Shown here piece by piece: positions 18,899 to 27,715 of a DNA stretch of 64,000 nucleotides. A program made the translations under genes and the position numbers. The DNA is taken from the NCBI GenBank assembly GCA_029251375.1, contig JAQXDL010000044.1:124001-188000 (forward strand), given 5' to 3'. The first letter of the stretch is position 1; each line of letters opens with the position of its first letter. The stretch comes from Pseudomonadales bacterium (GTDB lineage Bacteria; Pseudomonadota; Gammaproteobacteria; Pseudomonadales; Azotimanducaceae). The notes under the pieces are model-generated. The model saw only the letters and a list, made by a program, of their open reading frames with translations. It was not told the origin of the DNA and made no database searches.

Positions 18899-19117
18899 TA
18901 GCCGATTAACTTAATAGATGTTGATTTTGACTCTTTTGGGTGTCGCTAAGTTTCGCTATGTAGCCTCTATCAATTGTAATTTCCCCATTCCTATAATTTG
19001 CCTTATTGCGTCTTTGTCTACCTAAATCGATCAGTCGCTAGCTTGTTCATATTGGCATTTGCCGACAATTTTCTATAGCTTGGTTGGTGGCTAGATATTC
19101 TTTGAAGGCGGACGAAA

Positions 19118-20554
19118 ATGACTAACACTCCTATTGGTAACTATCGAGACTATGATGCAGTGGGTTTGGCTGAACTGGTATCCAGCGGTGAGGCATCCGC
19201 CAGCGAGGTGGTTGATACTGCGATATCAATTGCTGAGGAACATAATCCAACCCTAAATGCGATTGTCACCGATATGTACGATGCCGCCAGAGAAAAGGCA
19301 TTGAAGCCTGTCGCCGGTCCGCTGTCTGGCGTTCCTTTTCTAATAAAAGATTTGAATATGGTGAAGGATGTACCCAGTAGTATGGGAAGTCGCTTATGGG
19401 ATGGATTTGTTCCCGATCACGACGGCGAGATCGTCAGCCGTTATCGTAAAGCGGGTTTAATAATAATGGGTAAGACGAATACGCCTGAGGTTGGTTTGGC
19501 GGCGACAACCGAATCTGTAAAACTCGGTGCTTGCCGTAATCCCTGGGATCTTGAGCGAACCACCGGTGGTTCAAGTGGCGGCGCAGCAGCATCTGTCGCG
19601 GCGGGCATTTTACCTGCAGCACATGCCACTGATGGTGGTGGCTCGATTCGTATTCCAGCATCTTGTTGCGGTCTTGTTGGGCTAAAACCAACAAGAGGAA
19701 GAACGCCGGCTGGACCTGATGTTGGTGAAGGTTGGGGTAGCATGGCCAGCAACAATGTGGTTTCTCGCTCGATACGCGACACAGCGCTACTGTTGGATAT
19801 CACGCACGGTCCAGCGCCTGGTGATCCTTATCATGCACCAGCCTTCAATGGTTCTTATTTTGACGAACATACTAAACAACCAAGAAAACTACGAATTGGC
19901 GTTGACCTAAAGCCAGCGTCAGGTGCGACGGAGATTCATGAAGAATGTTTGCTTGGTGTGCAAAACACAGTCAAATTGTTGGAGTCCTTAGGTCACGAGG
20001 TTGTCGATATTGATTTGGAGTTTGATCGGGAAATGTTTTCGACGTCAACTTATCTGTTGGTGGTCGCCAATGTTGCCAATACCGTTCAGGCCAGAGCCGA
20101 TTATTTGGGTTTGAATGACGTTGGTCTTGAGCATATCGAGTCGGTCACTCTCGGTGCCAAAGCGTTGGGTGAAACCTTTAAAGCGTCTGACTATGCCAAG
20201 GCAACGGCAATCATTCATCAAACTAGTCGTTATATTGAATCGCGGTTTCTTGAATTCGACTTGATCTTAAGCCCTACCTTACTTCAACCGCCTGTGCCGT
20301 TAGGGTACATGAACACCCATGATGGTGATCAGGAAACCTATACGGCGCACATACAAAGTTTTTGGGGCTTTACGCATTTGTACAATGGTACGGGTAACCC
20401 GGCAATTTCACTGCCGCTGTGTGAATCCAAAGACGGATTGCCGGTAGGCATGCAGTTAGCCGCCTCTTTTGGAAATGAGTTACTGTTGTTGCAGATCGGT
20501 GCGCAGCTTGAGCAAGCGGCGCCTTGGTTTAATCGTGTGCCGTCGATGGGTTGA
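19118..20554 (+). CDS. Amidase (amidase-signature family)
   Basis: A 478 aa amidase-signature hydrolase cleaving a carboxamide. The Ser-cisSer-Lys triad is visible: Lys77 in FLIKDLN, Ser152 in the TTGGSSGG motif (148-155) and nucleophile Ser176 in DGGGSIRIPAS. The 24-residue spacing between the two serines is the family norm. The C-terminal region with FWGFTHLYNGTGNPAISLPL and GLPVGMQL is also typical. AAGGCGGACGAAA precedes the ATG. No GatB or GatC genes are nearby, so it is not the tRNA amidotransferase subunit. It is single-gene, followed by a 15-bp tandem repeat. Substrate unknown. Confidence 0.93.
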   Translation: MTNTPIGNYRDYDAVGLAELVSSGEASASEVVDTAISIAEEHNPTLNAIVTDMYDAAREKALKPVAGPLSGVPFLIKDLNMVKDVPSSMGSRLWDGFVPDHDGEIVSRYRKAGLIIMGKTNTPEVGLAATTESVKLGACRNPWDLERTTGGSSGGAAASVAAGILPAAHATDGGGSIRIPASCCGLVGLKPTRGRTPAGPDVGEGWGSMASNNVVSRSIRDTALLLDITHGPAPGDPYHAPAFNGSYFDEHTKQPRKLRIGVDLKPASGATEIHEECLLGVQNTVKLLESLGHEVVDIDLEFDREMFSTSTYLLVVANVANTVQARADYLGLNDVGLEHIESVTLGAKALGETFKASDYAKATAIIHQTSRYIESRFLEFDLILSPTLLQPPVPLGYMNTHDGDQETYTAHIQSFWGFTHLYNGTGNPAISLPLCESKDGLPVGMQLAASFGNELLLLQIGAQLEQAAPWFNRVPSMG

Positions 20555-20569
20555 GTTAGGTAGGCCGAG

Positions 20570-20659
20570 CTTTAAATCTAGAAGCTCTAATTTATGAAGC
20601 TTTAAATCATGAAGCTCTTAATTTAGAAGATCTAAATCATTAAGCGCTAGCCTAGATAG
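20570..20659. repeat. 15-bp tandem repeat array, six degenerate units
   Basis: Six successive 15-nt blocks: CTTTAAATCTAGAAG, CTCTAATTTATGAAG, CTTTAAATCATGAAG, CTCTTAATTTAGAAG, ATCTAAATCATTAAG and a divergent CGCTAGCCTAGATAG. The first five share the frame (C/A)T-rich...TAAAT...(A/T)AG. The array sits between the amidase stop and the convergent CoA-transferase stop, with the last unit overlapping the latter's terminal codons. The repeats are AT-rich and partly self-complementary (AGCTT, AGATCT). Confidence 0.8.
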
Positions 20660-21848
20660 CTCCTGATCGTTTCAATGCTTCGATGTCCGATGTGGTCAGG
20701 CCCAGCTCCATCAATATCTCTGTCGTATGTTGTCCTAATAGAGGTGGCGGTGTTCGAAGGGTGGGGCCGTCAGCATTCATCATAAAGCCCGCCTTGACGA
20801 CTTGCGTCGGGGTGCTGTTGTCAGCCGGCGACGGGAAGTTGGCAAACACATCACGGACTTTCAATTGTTCGTCATCGACGACTTCGGGTAACTCTCTGAT
20901 CTCTGCGACGGGTATACCTTTAGTTGACAGCGTTGCCATCCAGTGCGCGGTCGTCTGTGTTGCAAACAACGGTGCGATCACATTATGGACGTTTTGGTTA
21001 TCGAGTCTCGCATCGGGGCTCGCATACTGTTTTTCATCTAACAGGTGACTCAAATTTAAAATGTCGAACAGGCTTTCGACCTGGAGTTGACTCAGCGCAG
21101 TCACTTGAACATGTCCATCATAGCTTTTAAACACATTGGCGGTTGGTTGATGGGTGGGTGATGCATTGCCTTGCAAACCTATCAACGTGCCCTGATTCAG
21201 ATAGTTGCTGTATTGGGCTGCCTGCATCACCAGAGCTGTATCGAGCATGGCAACATCAATTCGCTGACCTTCGCCGGTTGCCAGTTTTCGATACAGTGCG
21301 GTTGAGATAGAGAACGCCGTGTTTAAGGCCGTACCCATATCCACCGGCATAAAACCTGTTCTTGTCGGGCCTGTTTCCGGGTGACCGGTCTGTGACATCA
21401 TGCCCGAGGATGCTTGAATCGCGCCGTCATAGGCCGCTTCGCCAGCCTTAGGTCCGTTTTGGCCATAACCCGTAACGGAGCAGTAGATAAGATCTGGTTT
21501 TATTTTTTTTAAGTCTTCATAGCCAAGCCCGAGTCGATCCATGGTACCTGACTTAAAGTTCTCCACCATCACATCAGTATCAGCAATAAGCTCTTTGACG
21601 ATGTCGATCGCAGCCGCTGATTTCAGATTCAAAGTCAGGCTGCGCTTGTTAAGATTCATGCCCATGAACGAAGGCGACAGCCCAATATTCTCGCCGACAT
21701 TCATCAAACCGCGGGTTTGATCGCCTGTCGTCGGTTGTTCCACCTTGATGACGTCAGCGCCAAGTAATGCAAGCTGCATCACAGAAAATGGACCCGCTAA
21801 TACCTGAGTAAAATCGAGAATTTTTATGCCGTCAAATGCCTGAGTCAT
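20652..21848 (-). CDS. CaiB/BaiF (class III) CoA-transferase
   Basis: A ~398 aa family III CoA-transferase with the full motif set: FDGIKILDFTQVLAGP at the N-terminus, [42 protein letters not shown], and the catalytic-Asp segment GFMPVDMGTALN followed by TGEGQRIDVAMLD. It ends with PLLGQHTTEILMELGL. The frame extends to an ATG at 21902 (416 aa), but the ATG at 21846-21848 begins exactly where homologous N-termini usually begin. It is divergent from the MaoC-like gene at 22042, with ~190 bp between, so the two may share regulation: CoA activation by this enzyme and hot-dog chemistry by the other. Confidence 0.92.
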   Translation of the reverse strand: MTQAFDGIKILDFTQVLAGPFSVMQLALLGADVIKVEQPTTGDQTRGLMNVGENIGLSPSFMGMNLNKRSLTLNLKSAAAIDIVKELIADTDVMVENFKSGTMDRLGLGYEDLKKIKPDLIYCSVTGYGQNGPKAGEAAYDGAIQASSGMMSQTGHPETGPTRTGFMPVDMGTALNTAFSISTALYRKLATGEGQRIDVAMLDTALVMQAAQYSNYLNQGTLIGLQGNASPTHQPTANVFKSYDGHVQVTALSQLQVESLFDILNLSHLLDEKQYASPDARLDNQNVHNVIAPLFATQTTAHWMATLSTKGIPVAEIRELPEVVDDEQLKVRDVFANFPSPADNSTPTQVVKAGFMMNADGPTLRTPPPLLGQHTTEILMELGLTTSDIEALKRSGAI

Positions 21849-22041
21849 GCTGTCTGCTCTCGAGGTTTCGGGTGTGCGATTGGTGATGAATGCCGACTTC
21901 ATTTATTGAGCTGTTGAATGAGCCTAACAAATCCTCATCAATTGAGAAATAAATAGCGTCAGTGAAGCTTGAAGCCAAATCAGTTGCGGCTTAAGGTCTG
22001 CTCACTTACATAAATTCTATTCGTAAAAGAAGGACTTGATC

Positions 22042-22989
22042 GTGACGGCATTTGATACAAAACGGGTAATCTGCGGTGACTGGCGACATCCACGACAAAT
22101 GCTGGGAGATCAAACCTATGACGGTCATATGTCGATTCATGATGACAAGATGGCCGAAGATTTGGGATTCTCCGGCGCGCCGATTGAAGGTCCAACCCAT
22201 TTTAGCCAGTTCGCGCCGTTGCTTGAGGAAATTTGGGGCCAGGTTTGGTTCGAGCAAGGCTGTATTAGCTCACATTACCTGAACATGGTTGTAGAAGGTG
22301 AAGAAGTGCGCGCTTTCGCTGAAGTGCCTGGGCCGGGTTCACGTATCACGAATATATGGGCTGAGAAACGCGATGGCACACCCGTACTGCAAGGTACCGC
22401 TAGTATCGGGCCGGAGCATCCGGACACAGAGTTAGATCGTCGCCGTGCAAAACTTCGTGCGGCGGATCAGTTGGTTATCTTGTCCGATCTATCGGTGGGT
22501 ATGAAAGGCGCCGCACCCGAACAAGTCATTATGGATTTCGATCAAAACATGGGCGATCTTTACCCATTTAGTCTGAACAATAAGCTTGCGGGTATTACCG
22601 AACTGTCGCCTTGGTATACGCGAGAAGGTGCTGCTAGCTCTCCTTGGGGACGAGCTATCATTCCAATGGAAATGCTTAGTGTGCTGACGAATTACAGTAA
22701 TCGAGGGGCAAAGTTTCCTGTTAAAGGTCCAGCCGTTGGCTTGTATGCCGATCAGGAAATCAAACTGATTGATGGTCCGTTGTTTGTCAATGAACCGTAT
22801 CGATTAGAGCGAGAGATTGTTCATTTGAGTGAAAGTCGACGGGTAGAGTCTAATTGGGTGATGACATCCGTTTTTGAAGAAGCATCCGGTAAGCTGGTTG
22901 CTGAATGCCTGTTGAATTCTGCCACTTTGAAAGCCTCTTATGCCAAATACGAAGAGGAGGCGAAGTTGCTGGGTAAACCCCTCGACTAG
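22042..22989 (+). CDS. MaoC-like hot-dog domain protein
   Basis: A ~315 aa protein that looks like a double hot-dog. The N-terminal half contains the family-like helix and strand GAPIEGPTHFSQFAPLLEEIWGQVW followed by SHYLNMVVEGEEVRAFAEV, which resembles the G-x-P-I-A-H-G helix and the V-x-x-G-D-x-V strand of MaoC/FAS1-type dehydratases; the usual catalytic Asp-His pair is not obvious, so activity is uncertain. The second half repeats a similar size without clear motifs. I start at GTG 22042 because AAGGA lies 7 nt upstream; a TTG at 22036 is the alternative. Divergent from a CoA-transferase, suggesting CoA-ester chemistry. Confidence 0.65.
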   Translation: MTAFDTKRVICGDWRHPRQMLGDQTYDGHMSIHDDKMAEDLGFSGAPIEGPTHFSQFAPLLEEIWGQVWFEQGCISSHYLNMVVEGEEVRAFAEVPGPGSRITNIWAEKRDGTPVLQGTASIGPEHPDTELDRRRAKLRAADQLVILSDLSVGMKGAAPEQVIMDFDQNMGDLYPFSLNNKLAGITELSPWYTREGAASSPWGRAIIPMEMLSVLTNYSNRGAKFPVKGPAVGLYADQEIKLIDGPLFVNEPYRLEREIVHLSESRRVESNWVMTSVFEEASGKLVAECLLNSATLKASYAKYEEEAKLLGKPLD

Positions 22990-23032
22990 ATTTCACTCAC
23001 GTAGGCTTCTGTTGCTTGTTAGGCATTGAACA

Positions 23033-23635
23033 TTACCAACCCTGACTGCCTGGGCCGCCTTTGATGGGGCCCGTCAGGGTATCGGTAACCCATCCGCCAT
23101 AGTAACCACCCGGTTGCGGCTCGACCTTTTTGTCATCGATATAACAATCGACCATTGATGGGTAAAAAGCAGGCCAAAGGTATAATGTCGAAAACGCTTT
23201 GAACATTCTGACGTAACGCCAACCGACTTCCTCATCGTTGATCAGCAGTGGCTGGGAATAACCTTTCCATTCACACAGACTGCCTTGGTCACCAAGTGCG
23301 AACTTGGCGGTTTTAACGTCTTCGGGCGGGAAGTAGTAGGTGGGTGCGCCGGCGGTTTCAATGACTCGAACGGCGCGGTTCGTTTTCGCTAACAGGACAT
23401 CGCCCCGCATAACCTTTAATTCTGATTGCACCCGTTGAATGATTGGTGGACGAGGAAAGTCCCAGACAGATTCCTGACCTTGGTCTGGCTCGACAGCAAA
23501 ATCGGGTCGCGACTTACCTGTATGCTGCCATTTGAGTCGAATCTCCTTGATCTGGCTAGTATCCGGCAAGCTCGGCACTTCATCGGTAGCGCCATTTTTT
23601 TTACCCTTTTTTGTCGCCTTTTTGTTCTGTGCCAT
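23033..23635 (-). CDS. DUF427 family protein
   Basis: A 200 aa protein. The first ~25 residues are Lys/Ala-rich and probably disordered. Residues ~75-170 match DUF427: RVIETAGAPTYYFPPEDV, then CEWKGYSQPL and a Y-P-x-x-D-C-Y-I-D-D-K-K-V segment (PSMVDCYIDDKKV) typical of the C-terminal strand. The C-terminus is Gly-rich (PGGYYGGW, GGPGSQGW). DUF427 is a small beta-rich fold with no established activity, often found near redox and metabolic genes. It is convergent with the MaoC-like gene and divergent from the DUF899 gene. Confidence 0.85.
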   Translation of the reverse strand: MAQNKKATKKGKKNGATDEVPSLPDTSQIKEIRLKWQHTGKSRPDFAVEPDQGQESVWDFPRPPIIQRVQSELKVMRGDVLLAKTNRAVRVIETAGAPTYYFPPEDVKTAKFALGDQGSLCEWKGYSQPLLINDEEVGWRYVRMFKAFSTLYLWPAFYPSMVDCYIDDKKVEPQPGGYYGGWVTDTLTGPIKGGPGSQGW

Positions 23636-23775
23636 AGTGCTAAAGGTCTCGTCTACTCTGCGATGCGCAGTAGTGGTTTGCTATTGTGAATAGAGCATAG
23701 TTGACAAAGACTAGACCATAATCATTGTCAGCTCGCAATCACTCATCGTATGCTGTGGCGAAATATCGCAATGGA

Positions 23776-24429
23776 ATGATGAAAGCCATGCAGAACAATG
23801 TTGTTGATCGCGAAGAATGGGTTCGCCATCGGGCTGAGTTACTCATGCTAGAAAAAGCCCACACCAAAGAAAGGGATCGGTTGAGCCAGTTGAGGCGTCA
23901 ATTACCCTGGGTAAAGGTTGATAAGAACTACAGCTTCGAATTGGACGAGGCTGAAGTAAGTCTGGTGAGCTTATTTGGCAACAATAGTCAGCTCATCGTC
24001 TATAACCTGATGTTTGGTGAAGAATGGGATAGGCCTTGTTTAGGTTGCACGAAATGGGCAGAGGCCCTGAACGGTACGGTGTCTCAATACAAAAATGCCG
24101 ATGCGACGGTTCTGGCGATATCGAGTGCGAGCCAGAGTCGAGTCAAAATGGAACAAGCAAAACGCGGTTGGACCTTCCCATGGGTATCTGCGGTAAACAC
24201 CGATTTTAGTCATGATTATTATGGTTCGGCGGACAAAGGCACGAAGACAAAATCGACCGGTACTGAAGATGTGTATTTTGACCGTGGTGAGAATCATGGC
24301 ATTAGTGTTTTCTACAAAAACGAGGCTGGTGAGGTATTTCACACGTACAGTTGCTATAACCGTGGTGTAGAGTCAATGAATGGTACGATGGCCTACCTTG
24401 ATATTTTGCCAAAAGGCCGCACTTGGTAA
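23776..24429 (+). CDS. DUF899 thioredoxin-like family protein
   Basis: A ~217 aa protein of the DUF899 family, a thioredoxin-fold relative. Diagnostic stretches are REEWVRHRAELL, LRRQLPWVKVDKNYSF, YNLMFGEEWDRPCLGCTKWAEAL with a C-x-x-C pair, and GISVFYKNEAGEVFHTYSCYNRGVE near the end. The CLGC pair sits where thioredoxin-like proteins carry their active cysteines. The frame runs back to TTG 23725, but homologues begin at the MQ(N/H)NxVxREEW position; I give the ATG at 23776, with ATG 23791 also possible. The MsrB gene follows 81 nt downstream, so a shared thiol-redox role is plausible but unproven. Confidence 0.85.
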   Translation: MMKAMQNNVVDREEWVRHRAELLMLEKAHTKERDRLSQLRRQLPWVKVDKNYSFELDEAEVSLVSLFGNNSQLIVYNLMFGEEWDRPCLGCTKWAEALNGTVSQYKNADATVLAISSASQSRVKMEQAKRGWTFPWVSAVNTDFSHDYYGSADKGTKTKSTGTEDVYFDRGENHGISVFYKNEAGEVFHTYSCYNRGVESMNGTMAYLDILPKGRTW

Positions 24430-24510
24430 CCAGCGGTTGCGTGGTTTGCAACTCAACAGTTTCTTCAATGATTTAATAAAAACGTCTTTTTAAACATTAT
24501 TGGTAACCCG

Positions 24511-24879
24511 ATGACAAAACACTACAACGAACTAACAATCGAAGAACAACAAGTCATTCTTCACAAGGGTACAGAGCGTCCCTTTACAGGTAAGTACGAC
24601 GATTTTTTTGAAAATGGTGTCTATGTCTGCAGACAATGTGACGCGCCCCTGTATCGATCAGAGGATAAGTTTCAGGCACATTGCGGTTGGCCAGCTTTCG
24701 ATGATGAGATTGCTGGTGCCGTCCGCAGAGAGACGGACGCTGATGGTCAACGGGTGGAAATACTTTGTGTGAATTGTGATGGCCACTTAGGGCATGTATT
24801 CGAAGGCGAAGGTATTACACCGAAAAGCACAAGGCATTGTGTGAATTCAGTGTCGATGAAGTTTGTCGCGTCCGAATAG
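24511..24879 (+). CDS. msrB: Peptide-methionine (R)-S-oxide reductase MsrB
   Basis: A 122 aa cytosolic enzyme repairing methionine-R-sulfoxide in proteins using thioredoxin. The zinc site is complete: Cys40 and Cys43 (YVCRQC), Cys86 and Cys89 (LCVNCD). The catalytic Cys110 is in [10 protein letters not shown], and Cys58 in AHCGWPAF occupies the position of a potential resolving cysteine. Length matches the family. ATG start without a strong ribosome site. It follows the DUF899 thioredoxin-like gene on the same strand. Note RHCVNS in place of the commoner RYCVNS. Confidence 0.95.
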   Translation: MTKHYNELTIEEQQVILHKGTERPFTGKYDDFFENGVYVCRQCDAPLYRSEDKFQAHCGWPAFDDEIAGAVRRETDADGQRVEILCVNCDGHLGHVFEGEGITPKSTRHCVNSVSMKFVASE

Positions 24880-24894
24880 AAGGCAGCTGAATAA

Positions 24895-24990
24895 GAAGCA
24901 TCCGAGCAACGTTACCTGCACTAGCCGTCCGATGCTTCGGCCAATTTTAATAGAGATTAGATCGGTCACACGCGGTGTATAAAGCGTGTG
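24895..24990. terminator. Two stem-loops between convergent msrB and the DsbA-like gene
   Basis: GAAGCATC (24895-24902) pairs with GATGCTTC (24931-24938) across a 28-nt loop; CACACGC (24967-24973) pairs with GCGTGTG (24984-24990) across a 10-nt loop. Neither has a good T-run. They lie between two converging genes and could serve as weak terminators for both. Confidence 0.35.
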
Positions 24991-24991
24991 G

Positions 24992-25594
24992 CTAATCCGC
25001 TTGCAAATGTGTTTCGATAAAGTCCATCCGATCCTTACCCCAATAAATCTCTCCATCGACGACCATGGTTGGTGCGCCGAAAACGCCGGCCTGTTGTGCG
25101 TCAGCAGTGGAGTCGATGAGTGCCTGTCGTGTCTCGGCTAATTCACACCGTTCAATGAATTCCGTTGGCCTAACGCCAAGATCCAGTGCAATGCCCGCTA
25201 ACGTATCGTATTCGCCAATCGAACCTTCATTGTTTTCCCAATAGGCTGCAAAGATGGCGTTGATGTATTCAGGCTCCAATCCCCAGTGCCGCATGGCGAT
25301 CGCACCCTTTAACGCGCGACTGGTCTTGATGGGGAAGTTGTCTGGCATAGCAAATGGCAATTTATAGCGATCTCGCCAACGATTTAGATCTGCTAAACGG
25401 TTACGCATTTTTGCCTTCGGCTCATCCATCAAAACATAATTGTTGGATTGGAAAACATGCCCTAGGTTAAAGGGATGATAATCAATTTTAGCATCGTACT
25501 TTTCGGTCAGAGGCACGAGTAGTCGCAACGCGAAATACGAATTAGTGCTACCAATATCCCAATAAAATTTAACCGTCTTGGTGGATTGTGTCAT
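24992..25594 (-). CDS. DsbA-like 2-hydroxychromene-2-carboxylate isomerase family protein
   Basis: A 200 aa cytosolic protein with a thioredoxin/GST-kappa fold and an inserted helical domain. The N-terminus KFYWDIGSTNSYFALRLL places a Ser/Asn pair where glutathione binds in HCCA isomerases, in place of the C-x-x-C of DsbA. IDYHPFNLGHVF, an R-W-R-D-R-Y segment and the late GVFGAPTMVVDGEIYWGKDRMDFIE (cis-Pro region GAPT) support the family. These glutathione-dependent isomerases act in aromatic-ring degradation, but many homologues have other roles. Only 3 nt separate it from the enoyl-CoA hydratase upstream, so they form an operon. Confidence 0.88.
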   Translation of the reverse strand: MTQSTKTVKFYWDIGSTNSYFALRLLVPLTEKYDAKIDYHPFNLGHVFQSNNYVLMDEPKAKMRNRLADLNRWRDRYKLPFAMPDNFPIKTSRALKGAIAMRHWGLEPEYINAIFAAYWENNEGSIGEYDTLAGIALDLGVRPTEFIERCELAETRQALIDSTADAQQAGVFGAPTMVVDGEIYWGKDRMDFIETHLQAD

Positions 25595-25597
25595 TTT

Positions 25598-26359
25598 TTA
25601 TTCCTTACCAGAGAAGTCAGGATCGCGTTTTTCAAGAAATGCCGTAATTGCTTCTTGGTTGGCCGGGCTGCCAGTGAGTTCAGCAAGCCCTTCGTTTTCC
25701 TTGACGATATGTGCTTTAAGTTGCTCTTTGTGCGGTCCCATCATCAGAGATTTTGTTTTCATGACGGAAGAGGAGGGTAGTGCGGCCAACTTTGCGGCCT
25801 GTTCATTGACCCTGATGAGTAGCTCATCCTGGGGTAGCATCTCAAGCGCAAGGCCGCTCTCAACGCATTCTGCTGCTGTCATCCACTCGGCGGCAAGAAG
25901 AAACCAATTGGCTCGTTGTCTGCCCATAAGCTGAGGAAAACTGTGAGTGCTACCGGCCTCAGCGGTTAGGCCTAAAGCTGAAAAAGGGCATCGCAGTCTT
26001 GCCCCCTTGGCAATGTAGGTAAAGTCAGCAAGACCACATAGTGTTGCCCCAATGCCAACACCGATACCATTGACAGCAAGTAAGAATGGCTTCGGGAAAT
26101 CAACGATAGCGTCGAGCATACCGGCCAGCCCATGTTTGGGTGGATCTGACGGGCGACCCATCGCTGCCAGATCGGCGCCGGCTGAAAATGCGCGTCCTTC
26201 TCCAGTCAAAATTAGCACCTTGACTTGATTGTTGGTGGCCGCATCTAGAAAGGCGTCAGTAAGGTCATCCATTAGTTGTGGGTTAAATGCATTAAGTGAA
26301 TCAGGACGATTTAACGTCACCGTCAGGATCGAACTTTCTAAGTGTGTTTTTACTGTCAT
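25598..26359 (-). CDS. Enoyl-CoA hydratase/isomerase family protein
   Basis: A 253 aa crotonase-fold enzyme. The oxyanion-hole motifs are GEGRAFSAGADLAAMG (CoA-binding loop) and AVNGIGVGIGATLCGLADFTYIA; the catalytic-Glu position lies in FSALGLTAEAGSTHSFPQLMG. The expected reaction is hydration or isomerisation of an enoyl-CoA. It is the first gene of a two-gene operon with the isomerase-like protein, and divergent from the 104 aa protein and dioxygenase genes. Specific substrate unknown. Confidence 0.92.
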   Translation of the reverse strand: MTVKTHLESSILTVTLNRPDSLNAFNPQLMDDLTDAFLDAATNNQVKVLILTGEGRAFSAGADLAAMGRPSDPPKHGLAGMLDAIVDFPKPFLLAVNGIGVGIGATLCGLADFTYIAKGARLRCPFSALGLTAEAGSTHSFPQLMGRQRANWFLLAAEWMTAAECVESGLALEMLPQDELLIRVNEQAAKLAALPSSSVMKTKSLMMGPHKEQLKAHIVKENEGLAELTGSPANQEAITAFLEKRDPDFSGKE

Positions 26360-26466
26360 AGCAATGCTCGGTCTGTTTTATCGACATGGATATTCGTATT
26401 TGCGGTCAAGAATAGCACAACAAAAATGCGATATGATGGCAGTCGAAGGTGCTATTGGTAAGATGT

Positions 26467-26781
26467 ATGACAGCTAAATTGAATGGTTTATCGACTCGTC
26501 AGCAGGTGATGGTGCTCTACACGGCTAACTCGGCATTAGATACAGGGGTTATAGCTTGGTCATTCTATGATGGTACCGGTAAGACGGTGCATATGGCGGG
26601 TGACCAAAATGATCCCCCTTACAGCACGGGCTTGGATGCGCTGCTTGACGGTTGGCGATTGATTCAAGCCAGTCCGCTTATCAGTCATGTGTCAGGTGAT
26701 GAGTTTAGGACGGATTATCTCAAGTACGAATTCTTCTTTGAGAAGATGGTTGAACAGATTAATGAAACGGAGGGTAAGTAA
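26467..26781 (+). CDS. Conserved hypothetical protein coupled to a PhyH-type dioxygenase
   Basis: A 104 aa soluble protein starting at ATG 26467. It contains VMVLYTANSALDTGVIAWSFYDG, a conserved DGWRLIQASPLI and a C-terminal EYKFFFEKM-like 'KYEFFFEKMVE' helix. I do not recognise a named domain, but the DGWRLIQASPL and FFFEKM pattern looks like a conserved core. Its stop (TAA 26779-26781) is separated by one base from the dioxygenase ATG, and the dioxygenase ribosome site AGGG lies inside its last codons, so the two are translationally coupled. This suggests an accessory or regulatory role for the dioxygenase. Confidence 0.7.
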   Translation: MTAKLNGLSTRQQVMVLYTANSALDTGVIAWSFYDGTGKTVHMAGDQNDPPYSTGLDALLDGWRLIQASPLISHVSGDEFRTDYLKYEFFFEKMVEQINETEGK

Positions 26782-26782
26782 T

Positions 26783-27715
26783 ATGGCCAAGCCCGTGTTA
26801 CTCAGTTCAGAAAAAATGGCGCAGTTTGCGTCCCGCGGTTTTCTGATGATGGAGGGCGTGGTACCTAAACGAATTAACGATCAGTTTCTGAATGATATTG
26901 GTAAGGTGCCGGAATCTGAGATCAGTGACCCAATGAGCTACTACGGTAAAGTCATGGGGACAAGCGCCATTCCAGTAGTGAACGCAGGTTTGCCTTTGTC
27001 TGACGCTTACCCGAATGATAACGCCTTGTCGAAAATGCTGGCACTGCCTAAGGTTGCAGGTGCAGTGAAGAGTTTAGTGGGTGATGCGCCCAATTTTGAT
27101 CATCATTTTCTACATATGACATTTCCACCGAGCTTCTACGAAGACAGTAGCCGGCCTCAAGCCTCGCAGCATTGGCATCAAGATTCTACCATTGATCCGC
27201 GGCAAGCCTTTGATGTTCAAATAATGTATTTCCCCCATGCGGTCACGGCAAAAATGGGCGGTACGCGTTATCTGCCGGGCAGCCATTTACGAATTGTCAG
27301 CGAAGCTGCCATTGGTCGCTATCAAAATATAAAGGGGCAGGAGTTTGTGACCTGCAAGGCCGGCACGCTTTTGTTCATGCACATGGGCATATGGCATGGC
27401 GGTGGACTGAACTTGTCGAACAAGGTGCGTTACATGTTCAAAATTCGCATGTGTCCCACGCAGAGACAAGAGCGTCTCTGGGATACTTCAGATCTGGGTA
27501 ATGATCACTATGAACAACGGCCCATTTTCTGGACCGGTTTGAAGGGGAAAACAAATCCGATTCACGCAACCCTTACGACATCCGAGCCTTGGTTTGAATA
27601 TGACACGGGTCGACTTGAATACATCAATCGCGTGCTTTTCTGGCGTTATCTACTCGGCGATGACAGCTTTGATGCAGATTATTGGTTGACGCGGGTTGAG
27701 AACGAATATGCCTAA
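26783..27715 (+). CDS. Phytanoyl-CoA dioxygenase (PhyH) family Fe(II)/2-oxoglutarate oxygenase
   Basis: A 310 aa non-haem iron oxygenase. The iron facial triad is visible: His132 and Asp134 in HWHQDSTIDP and His205 in GIWHGGGLN, with Arg216 in NKVRYMFKIR as the likely 2-oxoglutarate carboxylate ligand. GGTRYLPGSHLR is the classic PhyH loop. The frame is open 32 codons upstream, but the ATG at 26783 has AGGG overlapping the preceding stop and begins the homologous region. Expected chemistry is hydroxylation of an unactivated carbon. It is coupled to the 104 aa protein; a Baeyer-Villiger monooxygenase follows 234 bp downstream, suggesting consecutive oxidations. Confidence 0.92.
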   Translation: MAKPVLLSSEKMAQFASRGFLMMEGVVPKRINDQFLNDIGKVPESEISDPMSYYGKVMGTSAIPVVNAGLPLSDAYPNDNALSKMLALPKVAGAVKSLVGDAPNFDHHFLHMTFPPSFYEDSSRPQASQHWHQDSTIDPRQAFDVQIMYFPHAVTAKMGGTRYLPGSHLRIVSEAAIGRYQNIKGQEFVTCKAGTLLFMHMGIWHGGGLNLSNKVRYMFKIRMCPTQRQERLWDTSDLGNDHYEQRPIFWTGLKGKTNPIHATLTTSEPWFEYDTGRLEYINRVLFWRYLLGDDSFDADYWLTRVENEYA

